In this document: in pieces, positions 1 through 5,192 of the stretch | How positions within the stretch are numbered: the first letter of the stretch is position 1 | Layout: each line of letters begins with the position of its first letter | Assembly: GCA_003695105.1 (NCBI GenBank) | Contig: RFIZ01000136.1 | Location: 1 to 6,321 of the forward strand | Source: Fidelibacterota bacterium | GTDB taxonomy: Bacteria > Fidelibacterota > Marinisomatia > Marinisomatales > J089 | Length of the DNA: 6,321 nt | Direction of reading: 5' to 3' | Notes under the pieces: generated by a model | Seen by the model: the letters and a program-made list of their open reading frames with translations, nothing else | What the model was told of the DNA's origin: nothing | The model's database searches: none | Position numbers and translations under genes: made by a program

Positions 1-1362
1 GCCTTCCTGGAGGCGGCTTTCAGAGTCCAGCAGGAATTGACCGGACAGGACGATGGTTTCCCCTTCTTTCAGGCCATCCTTGATTTCGTAGTAGTGGTCG
101 CCGCTCTGGATACCGACTTGCACGTCCCGGGGGGCAAAGCGTCCCCCCTCCAGGGCCACGAACACCAGGGTGCGCTCTCCGGAAAAGAGAACCGCTTCCT
201 GGGGTACGGCAATGACATTCTTTTTTGGATTGGCATGGATGGTGACGTTGGCATACATCCCCGGTTTCAGGCGTAAATCATGGTTAGGCACCACCAGCCG
301 GACTTTGATAGTCCGGGTTTTACTTTCCAACACGGGATAGATGTAATCCACGACACCCTCGAAAGAATCACCAGGATAATACGGCAGTGTAATCGTGGCT
401 TTTTGGCCCTCGGCCACCCAGGGTAGTTCCGATTCATAGATTTCGGCCTGGATCCAGACCGTTGACAGGTCGGCAATAGTGTAGAGCATCATCCCCGGCT
501 TCACTTCCATACCGTCCAGCACATGCTTCTTGATGACGAATCCGTCGTAGGGGGAACGGATCACCAGTGTTTTCCGGACGGTTCCGCTCCGCTCCAGTTC
601 CGCAATCTGATCATCGGATATATCAAAATATTCCAGCCGTGTGCGGGCGGAATGAAGAATATTTTTCACGTTCTGACGAAAGACAGGGTCGGCGTTCTGC
701 GGCAGGGAATGGAGATTGTGGTAAGCATCCTGGTATTCGTCCTGAGCCGTCACCAGTTGGGGACTGTAAATCTCCAGCAGTCTCTGTCCTTTTTTCACCT
801 TTTCTCCGGTAGTGGAAACAAACGTTTTTTCCACCCAGCCGGAGATCTTGGTGTGGACATGAGCCACCCGGCTTTCATCCGGTTCGATGCGGGCCACGGT
901 GCGGACCGACAGGGATAAATCCCTTCGCTCCACCTTTCCCTTGCGAACGCCCATATTCTGTTCCGTCACGGGATTGATTTTCACCGTGGAACCGAAGGTT
1001 TCTTCGCCTTCATAGACCGGGATCAGGTCCATACCCATGGGGGATTTCCCCGGCTTGGGGCTGATGTAGGACGGATCCATGGGCGCCTGCCAGTATAGAA
1101 TTTTTCGTTCCCCTTTGGGTTGGTCGGTGGTAGTAGTCGCTGCTGCGGGGGTTCCGTTCAAGGGAGTCAGATGCATCCCGCAGATCGGGCAGTCGCCAGG
1201 ACCTTCCTGGATCACGTTGGGGTGCATGCCACAGGTATAGAGTTGGTGGCTTTCGGCCGACTCCGCGGTTTCCGGTTTCTCTTCAGAACTGCAGCCGGTA
1301 ATCAGGGCTGCGGTCATGATCAGAGCGATCGTGCTCAAGAGTAGAATGATAATTCTTTTCAT
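1..1362 (-). CDS. cusB: Efflux RND transporter periplasmic adaptor lipoprotein, CusB-like, with N-terminal heavy-metal-binding motifs (3' end cut by window edge)
   Basis: The window holds the first 454 codons; the frame is open to the left edge with no stop. The protein starts with a lipoprotein signal (M1-K2-R3, a hydrophobic stretch, then lipobox L-I-T-G-C24), so it should be anchored in a membrane facing the periplasm. Residues 42-68 match the heavy-metal-binding domain of CusB/CopA-type proteins: YTCGMHP (C44, M46, H47) followed by CPICGM (C58, C61, M63). A second, Cys-less copy follows at 90-118 (APMDP...SPMGMDLIPVYE). The membrane-fusion core comes next: a lipoyl/barrel-sandwich half (GWVEK at 175-179, GEKVKKGQ, YSPQLVTAQ), an alpha hairpin, the returning half (SPYDGFV), and beta-barrel segments (LKPGMYA, VPQEAV). 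The last residues, FLLDSESRLQEG, resemble the usual CusB C-terminal region, so little is probably missing. By family knowledge, it links an inner-membrane RND pump to the TolC partner and hands Cu(I)/Ag(I) to the pump. The exact metal is inferred. Confidence 0.93.
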   Translation of the reverse strand, partial: MKRIIILLLSTIALIMTAALITGCSSEEKPETAESAESHQLYTCGMHPNVIQEGPGDCPICGMHLTPLNGTPAAATTTTDQPKGERKILYWQAPMDPSYISPKPGKSPMGMDLIPVYEGEETFGSTVKINPVTEQNMGVRKGKVERRDLSLSVRTVARIEPDESRVAHVHTKISGWVEKTFVSTTGEKVKKGQRLLEIYSPQLVTAQDEYQDAYHNLHSLPQNADPVFRQNVKNILHSARTRLEYFDISDDQIAELERSGTVRKTLVIRSPYDGFVIKKHVLDGMEVKPGMMLYTIADLSTVWIQAEIYESELPWVAEGQKATITLPYYPGDSFEGVVDYIYPVLESKTRTIKVRLVVPNHDLRLKPGMYANVTIHANPKKNVIAVPQEAVLFSGERTLVFVALEGGRFAPRDVQVGIQSGDHYYEIKDGLKEGETIVLSGQFLLDSESRLQEG

Positions 1363-1363
1363 G

Positions 1364-2626
1364 TTATTCCTCATCGGTTACAATACCCGCGACTTGCCGC
1401 AGGGTCGCTTCACGAATTCGTTGATCCTTCAGGATTCGTTCGTAGTCCAGTTTCAGGTTGACCGTCATCCGTTCACTGTCCAGCAAATCCAGGAAGGAAA
1501 TTTTTCCCGTCTTATAGGCGGCAAAGGCCGAAGACAACATCTGGTCTGCTTCCGGCAGAAGGCGGTTTTGGTAGAGCGCTGCATTCGCCCGGATTTGTTC
1601 CAGGTCCGCCAACAGAGCCGCCACCTTTTCTTCGATTTTGTTTTCGGTATCCGTGGTGGATATTTGACTGGCTTTTTCGTGGATACGGGCCGATTCCACC
1701 CGGGCCCGGTTCCGACCCAACCATAACGGCAGATTCAGGCCCAATTTGACACCCAGGGCATCTTTCCCGGCTGATACAGCTCCGGGTAAATCAGTGGGCC
1801 CCACAACCGTGTAGGTCATTCCAGCCACCAAATCGGGATAGTTTTGTCGTTCCTTCAGTTCGCGTTGCACCCGGGATATCTCTTCCCGGATCCGGGACAT
1901 GTTCAACATTGGATTGAATTCCCGGGCGGCCCCTATCCAACCGGAGTCTGCCGGCAGAGCCAGTTCCGGCCATTCCAGGTGGATCAGCATGACAGTATCG
2001 ACGGGTCCGTCGAACAGTCGGCCAAGCGCCTCCAGCACCGCCGTCTTTTTCGCCTGCAATTCACGGGTCTTGGTCTCCACCCGGGTTTGTTCAATCTGCA
2101 ATTTCAAAATGGGATGCTGAGTGAGCCCCAGACCGGTGGAATATTGGGTCAGAGCGATATTGCGAAAGGATTCCAGTTCAGTGCGATAGCGGTTGAGGAT
2201 CGTCAGAGAGTGCTGGATTTGTTGATATTGGGCCCAACGGGATTCAAACTGGCTGATGATCGACAACCGGACCGACCGGCTATTTTCGCGGGCCAGCTCC
2301 CGTTTCAGAACGGCGATTTTTTCCTGCCGGCTCAATTTACCCCAGAGGGGAAACATTTGTCCCAGCATGAGCTGGTTTTCGATGGGGCCGTTGCGGGTCT
2401 CCACCGGCGTCAGACTGGCGCTGAGTTCCAGTTTGGGATCGGGCAGTGTGCCTGCCACTCGAATGGCGGCCTCGGCCGCGGCCACTTCTTTCTCGGCCGC
2501 CTGTACCTCAGGGTTGGATCGCAGCAACGCGCCAACCAGAGTCTGCCAGTCGGCCGATTGAGCCCGTATTACGGGAGAAAGGGTGTACCAGCAGAGGGCA
2601 AGGGTTATGAATGTTCGAATTGTCAA
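1364..2626 (-). CDS. TolC-family outer-membrane efflux channel (CusC-like), TTG start
   Basis: This 420-residue protein has the usual length for the outer-membrane efflux protein (OEP) family. The start is TTG, supported by GGAG six bases upstream and by a signal peptide that begins right there (hydrophobic to about residue 20, likely cleavage at VIRA22|QS). C12 does not sit in a proper lipobox, so it is probably not a lipoprotein. Family-like motifs are LPDPKLELS (61-69), QMFPLWGKLS (90-99, like the QxFPfPGKL of heavy-metal TolC proteins), YSTGLGLTQHPILKLQIE (162-179), ARxFNPML (234-241), LGLNLPLWLGRNRARVESA (295-313) and the second-repeat signature ISFLDLLDSERMTVN (376-390). By homology it forms a trimeric beta-barrel plus alpha tunnel that receives substrate from the adaptor encoded immediately downstream. 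The position next to a metal-binding adaptor implies copper/silver or a related metal. Confidence 0.92.
   Translation of the reverse strand: MTIRTFITLALCWYTLSPVIRAQSADWQTLVGALLRSNPEVQAAEKEVAAAEAAIRVAGTLPDPKLELSASLTPVETRNGPIENQLMLGQMFPLWGKLSRQEKIAVLKRELARENSRSVRLSIISQFESRWAQYQQIQHSLTILNRYRTELESFRNIALTQYSTGLGLTQHPILKLQIEQTRVETKTRELQAKKTAVLEALGRLFDGPVDTVMLIHLEWPELALPADSGWIGAAREFNPMLNMSRIREEISRVQRELKERQNYPDLVAGMTYTVVGPTDLPGAVSAGKDALGVKLGLNLPLWLGRNRARVESARIHEKASQISTTDTENKIEEKVAALLADLEQIRANAALYQNRLLPEADQMLSSAFAAYKTGKISFLDLLDSERMTVNLKLDYERILKDQRIREATLRQVAGIVTDEE
1367..1372 (-). promoter_or_regulatory. Ribosome binding site of the adaptor gene, inside the end of the upstream gene
   Basis: On the minus strand GAGGAA lies 4 bases before the adaptor ATG and forms the last two codons (Glu-Glu) of the outer-membrane channel gene. 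The channel stop TAA is separated from the ATG by a single C. This layout supports translational coupling and fixes the adaptor start. Confidence 0.75.
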
Positions 2627-2632
2627 AGTTAG

Positions 2633-2636
2633 CTCC
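2633..2636 (-). promoter_or_regulatory. Ribosome binding site deciding the TTG start of the TolC-like gene
   Basis: GGAG on the minus strand is separated by six bases from the TTG at 2626-2624. There is no ATG nearby in frame, and the signal peptide begins at this TTG, so the non-canonical start is well supported. Confidence 0.65.
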
Positions 2637-2673
2637 AGATTGTGGGTTCAAGGAAAATTTCCCAGGACAAGAT

Positions 2674-2697
2674 GTACCGCTATTGAGGGAGCGGTAC
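2674..2697. repeat. Perfect 8-bp inverted repeat (stem-loop) between the small secreted gene and the TolC-like gene
   Basis: GTACCGCT and AGCGGTAC flank an 8-base loop in the 85-bp gap 2627-2711. No T-run follows on either strand, so it is not a standard intrinsic terminator. It could be an mRNA-processing or stabilising hairpin that sets different levels of the first gene and the efflux genes, or a protein-binding site. In the minus-strand RNA the base of the loop contains GCUCC, which is complementary to the GGAGC of the TolC-like ribosome binding site about 45 bases downstream. That pairing is only a possibility. Confidence 0.55.
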
Positions 2698-2711
2698 GAA
2701 CCCGGAGCTAT

Positions 2712-3074
2712 TTAAATGAGAAGCGGGAGGGGAAAAGCCGGAGGGGGATCGGGAGAGAAATGATCTTCGGTTATGAGGGCGTATTCGGTTGTCTCCATCC
2801 CCAAATCGGAATGGACCGGAAGGGATATCTGGTCCAGCTCCTGATGAACGGAGACGGTATGAACCGGGGCCGTCAGCAGTGGAATGAGGGGTACGTCCTT
2901 ACAAGTGCTCATTTCCATTGGGCAGGATTCCGGCGCCATGTGATCACAACAACAGACCCGGTTCAGATCACACCGGGATCTCGTGCGTGACTGCACTGCC
3001 AGGACCGGCACGAGATTGACGCTGATCATGAAAACGATCGAAAAAATAGCGGTGATCTTGTTGTGATTTTTCAT
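2712..3074 (-). CDS. Small secreted Cys/Met/His-rich protein heading the metal efflux operon; family not recognised
   Basis: This is a 120-residue protein with an ATG start. An N-terminal signal (K2, K6, then hydrophobic to about residue 26, VLA26|VQ) predicts export to the periplasm. The mature part has a compact cluster of metal-ligand residues: C35, three consecutive cysteines C41-C43, H45, M46, C51, M53, M55 and C58. Further histidines lie at 72, 77, 88 and 105. The C-terminus is proline-rich (SPDPPPAFPLPLLI). Small Cys-containing exported proteins with a C-terminal Pro motif are often found in front of CusC/CusB genes in Bacteroidetes-like genomes (for example the HYC_CC_PP family); whether this one belongs there cannot be told from sequence alone. 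A periplasmic metal-binding or metal-sensing accessory role is inferred from composition and position. The ribosome binding site is weak, only ACGGA directly before ATG. The gene is 85 bp upstream of the TolC-like gene on the same strand. Confidence 0.75.
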   Translation of the reverse strand: MKNHNKITAIFSIVFMISVNLVPVLAVQSRTRSRCDLNRVCCCDHMAPESCPMEMSTCKDVPLIPLLTAPVHTVSVHQELDQISLPVHSDLGMETTEYALITEDHFSPDPPPAFPLPLLI

Positions 3075-3083
3075 TCCGTTTTT

Positions 3084-3108
3084 CTATTTACGGCCGGCAT
3101 GTAAATAG
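3084..3108. promoter_or_regulatory. 25-bp inverted repeat, candidate operator of the efflux operon
   Basis: CTATTTAC and GTAAATAG are perfect 8-bp arms around a 9-base centre that itself contains the palindrome GCCGGC. The site ends ten bases upstream of the ATG of the small secreted gene. On the minus strand TTGGAA lies just upstream and TAAATA lies in the proximal arm, 18 bases apart. The repeat could therefore sit across a weak promoter, with a near-leaderless transcript. The TTTAC/GTAAA arms recall CopY/BlaI-type half-sites, but the spacing is different. An mRNA hairpin near the start codon is the alternative. Confidence 0.5.
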
Positions 3109-3152
3109 TTCCAATGTTTTTTTGCCTGCATGGTATCGTTTAGAGAACGAAA

Positions 3153-3197
3153 CCCCTTTTCGGTTACACTCCCCTTTTTTCCGGCCCCTCTTTTCGG
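3153..3197. repeat. Three imperfect direct repeats of a CCCC-T(n)-CGG unit
   Basis: CCCCTTTTCGG (3153-3163), CCCCTTTTTTCCGG (3171-3184) and CCCCTCTTTTCGG (3185-3197) are near-copies. A reverse-complement version, CCGAAAGGGGG, follows at 3212-3222. Any of the three could in principle pair with the inverted copy, giving alternatives to the GAAA hairpin next door. No function is known. Confidence 0.55.
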
Positions 3198-3203
3198 TAC
3201 GGA

Positions 3204-3226
3204 ACGGCCACCCGAAAGGGGGCCGT
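3204..3226. other. Strong GC-rich hairpin with GAAA tetraloop on the plus-strand transcript
   Basis: ACGGCC and GGCCGT close a stem that continues with CCC/GGG and is capped by GAAA, a GNRA tetraloop, with one bulged A at 3210. This gives nine base pairs. No T-run follows on either strand, so it is not an intrinsic terminator. It lies in the probable leader of the efflux operon if transcription starts near 3320, or about 420 bases upstream of the Rrf2 gene on the other strand. Confidence 0.5.
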
Positions 3227-3250
3227 AAGCGGGTAAAATCATTCAAATCG

Positions 3251-3262
3251 GATGTGAATATC
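3251..3262. repeat. Repeat element copy 1, GATGTGAATATC
   Basis: This 12-bp element differs by one base from 3313-3324 (GATGTGAACATC), which lies 62 bp downstream (3251 to 3313). On the minus strand both read GATrTTCACATC. Copy 1 is also the right arm of an inverted repeat ATTCA-N9-TGAAT (3241-3259). Two matching sites in a divergent promoter region suggest a shared DNA-binding protein. Confidence 0.4.
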
Positions 3263-3310
3263 TTATTTTTCTTGCGCCGCACTCCTATCCGGTCTAACTT
3301 CACACCGAAT

Positions 3311-3324
3311 TGATGTGAACATCA
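3311..3324. promoter_or_regulatory. Repeat element copy 2, 14-bp palindrome, candidate operator
   Basis: TGATGT-GA-ACATCA has perfect 6-bp arms around two bases. It also forms TTCACA-N9-TGTGAA with 3299-3304. It would overlap the start point of the candidate minus-strand promoter at 3327-3355, a classical repressor position. The binding protein is unknown. Confidence 0.4.
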
Positions 3325-3326
3325 GA

Positions 3327-3355
3327 ATGATCTCGGGGGAAACGATACTTGACAA
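3327..3355 (-). promoter_or_regulatory. Candidate sigma70-like promoter for the efflux operon
   Basis: On the minus strand TTGTCA (3355-3350, one mismatch to TTGACA) is followed after 17 bases by GATCAT (3332-3327, four of six matches to TATAAT). The start point would be near 3320, giving a leader of about 245 bases that includes the repeats and hairpins listed above. The match is modest and could be chance. Confidence 0.3.
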
Positions 3356-3587
3356 TTCCACTCAGCAAGAATGTCCGTATCCAGAAGGTGACCTCTTCAT
3401 TTCCTGCCTCACTCCTTTTGGTTGCCTACTAAAACAAACCGGAAAAGCGAAGAGCTTGTGATCCTGATGGATATTCAGAACTTTCATAGTCGCCAACTAT
3501 TCTGCAGTCCCGTCAAGGTGTTCCTGCCTTTACCCTTGCGGGCTGGGAGATTCCTTGCTGAGTGGATTTTTTTTGTTCCCAATCCCC

Positions 3588-3620
3588 CCTTGACTGAACC
3601 TTTCCTGCATCACTACTTTT
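3588..3620 (+). promoter_or_regulatory. Candidate promoter of the Rrf2 unit
   Basis: CTTGACT at 3588-3594 supplies a -35-like TTGACT. TACTTTTA at 3613-3620 follows, an 18-base spacer from TTGACT. This also fits the TTTG/TAnnTTTG pattern known for the Bacteroidetes primary sigma factor, with single mismatches. Transcription would begin close to the ribosome binding site. Confidence 0.35.
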
Positions 3621-3628
3621 AAGAGGAC

Positions 3629-3633
3629 AAAGG
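3629..3633 (+). promoter_or_regulatory. Ribosome binding site of the Rrf2 gene
   Basis: AAAGG lies nine bases before the ATG at 3643; a second purine run, AGAGGA, lies at 3622-3627. The start is confirmed by the conserved Rrf2 N-terminus. Confidence 0.55.
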
Positions 3634-3642
3634 TATCTGATT

Positions 3643-4089
3643 ATGTTGTACTCCAAGTCAGCCGAATACGCGATCCAGGCCATGATCTATCTGGCGGAAA
3701 AGAATTCGCCCGATCCGATCATGATCAGCCAAATTGCAAAAGCGTATAATATTCCCCAGCAATTTTTAGCCAAGATCTCCCAGATTCTGGTAAAACACCG
3801 GTTGATCATCGCCGTCCGGGGCCGCAACGGGGGCGTAAAACTGGCCCGGCCAGCCAGTGAGATCTATCTCAACCAGATCGTATACGCAGTCGACGGGCCT
3901 CCCCCGGAAAAGGAACAATGTGTCATCGGCCTGGATTATTGCTCTGATTCGGTACCCTGTCCCCTGCATCATAAATGGAAGGTCATCCGGGAAGATATTC
4001 GCGACATGTTGGGAGCGGAAGATCTGGAACACCTGGCGGAACGGGTGATCAACAAACGTCAAAAAATGGACCTGCTCGGTATCCTGTAA
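3643..4089 (+). CDS. Rrf2-family transcriptional regulator with three-cysteine Fe-S motif
   Basis: This 148-residue protein has the usual Rrf2 length. The N-terminus MLYSKSAEYAIQAMIYLAE is the family signature. Residues about 27-50 form the winged-helix DNA-binding part (ISQIAKAYNIPQQFLAKISQIL), followed by the wing RGRNGGVKLAR (59-69). Three cysteines at 93, 100 and 106 (C-x6-C-x5-C) match the cluster-binding layout seen in IscR/NsrR-type members, so sensing of redox state, nitric oxide, iron or Fe-S status is likely. The cysteines are visible; the signal is inferred. It differs from the IscR spacing (x5, x5), so neither the name iscR nor nsrR is justified. The gene is followed 58 bp later by the DUF4097 gene on the same strand, probably one transcript. 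Rrf2 proteins commonly regulate themselves and their neighbours, so both units around the divergent intergenic region are possible targets. Confidence 0.93.
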   Translation: MLYSKSAEYAIQAMIYLAEKNSPDPIMISQIAKAYNIPQQFLAKISQILVKHRLIIAVRGRNGGVKLARPASEIYLNQIVYAVDGPPPEKEQCVIGLDYCSDSVPCPLHHKWKVIREDIRDMLGAEDLEHLAERVINKRQKMDLLGIL

Positions 4090-4120
4090 ATCCGCCGGAC
4101 AACTTTTCCTCCTTCCGATT

Positions 4121-4143
4121 GTCCCAAAGGAAAACTTTGGGGC
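4121..4143 (+). promoter_or_regulatory. 9-bp hairpin directly before the DUF4097 start codon
   Basis: GTCCCAAAG and CTTTGGGGC pair (one T:G wobble) around the loop GAAAA, ending four bases before the ATG at 4148. The only SD-like bases near that start (GGGG, 4139-4142) lie within the stem, so RNA folding could restrict translation. As DNA, CCCAAAG-N5-CTTTGGG could also be an operator. There is no T-run, so it is not a terminator. Confidence 0.5.
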
Positions 4144-4147
4144 TATC

Positions 4148-5107
4148 ATGCAATCTTCAGCGATGTCCAAGATCATTGTGATCCTTCTGATCCAGGCAGG
4201 ATCAGCTCAGATTCTGGGAACCTTCCATCAATCCTTTCGCACCGATCAACCCGGTCAACTGACCGTTGAAAACCGATCCGGGGATATCCGCATCATCGGC
4301 ACGGAGGGTCCTCAGGTCGAGGTTACCGGAACGGTAGTGAAAAAAAAGATCAAGAATCTGTTCGGGCACCGACAGGAATCCGTACAGGAATTGCTGGATC
4401 ATCCTCCCCTCTCCTGGAAGGACGGAAATTTGACCGTCCAAAAAATTGACCGGGATCTGGCAGAATTTGTGCGGGTGAATTATACGATTGCTGTCCCCCC
4501 GGACATGAGAGTCCACTGCGCCACCGGCGCCGGTGACCTCCACATCGCCGCCCTCAACTATCCGATCCAGGTATCCACAGGTGCCGGAGACGTGGAATTG
4601 AACGATTTGAAAGGAGGCGGGGAAGTTTCCACCGGAAGCGGAGATATGTCCGGCTCCAGGGTGAACGGGGATCTCACTCTCTCTACCGGGAGCGGAAATA
4701 TTGTTCTCACAGGGTGCGCCGGGTACTGCAAAATCGAGACCGGGAGCGGAGATATCCATCTTACGTACGACGATCAGGGACAATGCCGAGTCAAAACCGG
4801 GTCCGGAAACATAGACATCGAAAAGCTCATGGGCGGAGCCGATGTTTCCACCGGGAGCGGGGATATTCAGGCCACCGGCTATCCGCTGGATGTCTGGGAC
4901 TTCCGCACCGGGTCCGGTGACGTGAACGTTGATATCCATCCCGACGCCGGCGCCAATCTGGATTTACATTCCTATTCGGGCAGTATTCAGGTGGAGCCCC
5001 AGGTAGAAGTCGTATCCTCAGGACACCGGCACCTGGAAGGTATTTTACGGGGAGGGGGACCCAAAGTGACCGTTTCCACCGCCAGCGGAGATATCAGCAT
5101 ACAATAA
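4148..5107 (+). CDS. Secreted DUF4097-type putative adhesin with TGSGD beta-solenoid repeats
   Basis: This 319-residue protein begins with a signal peptide (hydrophobic I9-I15, likely cleavage AGSA20|QI), so it is exported. A lead-in segment (ENRSGDIRI at 41-49) is followed by a linker with basic residues (64-75). From about residue 126 there are regular turns carrying (T)GxGD/N: 128, 146, 164, 182, 200, 219, 237, 256, then SGS at 277 and SGD at 313, which ends the protein. The spacing of 18-19 residues is one coil of a right-handed beta-helix, the fold expected for the DUF4097/putative adhesin family. There is no membrane anchor or sorting signal at the C-terminus. Function in this family is poorly known; in several genomes it accompanies regulators or stress systems. 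The ATG at 4148 is used because it includes the full signal peptide; M6 (4163) is an alternative, and neither has a strong ribosome binding site. Confidence 0.88.
   Translation: MQSSAMSKIIVILLIQAGSAQILGTFHQSFRTDQPGQLTVENRSGDIRIIGTEGPQVEVTGTVVKKKIKNLFGHRQESVQELLDHPPLSWKDGNLTVQKIDRDLAEFVRVNYTIAVPPDMRVHCATGAGDLHIAALNYPIQVSTGAGDVELNDLKGGGEVSTGSGDMSGSRVNGDLTLSTGSGNIVLTGCAGYCKIETGSGDIHLTYDDQGQCRVKTGSGNIDIEKLMGGADVSTGSGDIQATGYPLDVWDFRTGSGDVNVDIHPDAGANLDLHSYSGSIQVEPQVEVVSSGHRHLEGILRGGGPKVTVSTASGDISIQ
4523..5092 (+). repeat. Intragenic tandem repeat coding for TGSGD coils
   Basis: Near-identical DNA blocks such as accgggagcggagata recur at about 54-57-bp intervals within the DUF4097 gene. Codon wobble varies between copies (accggaagcgg, accgggagcgg, accgggtccgg), so the repeats are old or kept at protein level rather than freshly duplicated. 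Confidence 0.7.
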
Positions 5108-5129
5108 TCCCGGTGTACAACCGAAAGGA

Positions 5130-5161
5130 AAATGTTCTCATCCGGGAGAACATTTGCTTTT
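5130..5161 (+). terminator. Rho-independent terminator after the DUF4097 gene
   Basis: AAATGTTCTC (5130-5139) and GAGAACATTT (5146-5155) form a perfect 10-bp stem with loop ATCCGG, followed by GCTTTTAT. It lies 22 bp past the DUF4097 stop and ends about 31 bp before the MscS start, so it should separate the Rrf2-DUF4097 unit from the channel gene, or allow limited read-through. Confidence 0.75.
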
Positions 5162-5192
5162 ATCTTCACGTCCGGACAGGTAACTTTCCTTC

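Larger units (their letters stand above)
3075..3642. other. 568-bp divergent intergenic region with multiple repeats and no convincing gene
   Basis: The region separates the minus-strand efflux operon from the plus-strand Rrf2 unit. Open frames here (3088-3303 minus, 3122-3313 plus, 3422-3622 plus) have low-complexity or very basic translations, no recognisable family and no good ribosome binding site. The half nearest the efflux operon (about 3084-3355) is dense in inverted and direct repeats, listed separately. In the stretch from about 3395 to 3585 I see nothing clear beyond C/T-rich sequence. Confidence 0.7.

Noticed and set aside
1844..2632. Plus-strand open frame of 262 codons opposite the TolC-like gene
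   Set aside because: The opposite strand gives a full-length, motif-rich OEP protein; this frame has no recognisable domain and is a coding shadow.
3088..3313. Two overlapping small open frames in the intergenic region (3088-3303 minus, 3122-3313 plus)
   Set aside because: Very basic, low-complexity translations over the repeat-rich segment, with no convincing ribosome binding site. Regulatory DNA/RNA explains the region better.
3349..3377. TTGACA at 3349-3354 as a plus-strand -35 box for the Rrf2 gene
   Set aside because: No acceptable -10 element is found 16-18 bases downstream (tgtccg), and it would leave an almost 270-base leader. The sequence around 3588-3620 fits better.
3422..3622. 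66-codon plus-strand frame with TTG start before the Rrf2 gene
   Set aside because: No ribosome binding site, no family resemblance, and its end overlaps the likely Rrf2 promoter.
4202..4939. Long minus-strand open frame (245 codons) inside the DUF4097 gene
   Set aside because: Its translation (repeated SAPG/VSGPG) is the antisense of the TGSGD repeats, and it has no family match or ribosome binding site.
4523..5092. Regularly spaced DNA repeats that could suggest a CRISPR-like array
   Set aside because: The repeats are in frame with an exported protein, vary at wobble positions and have no unique spacers.
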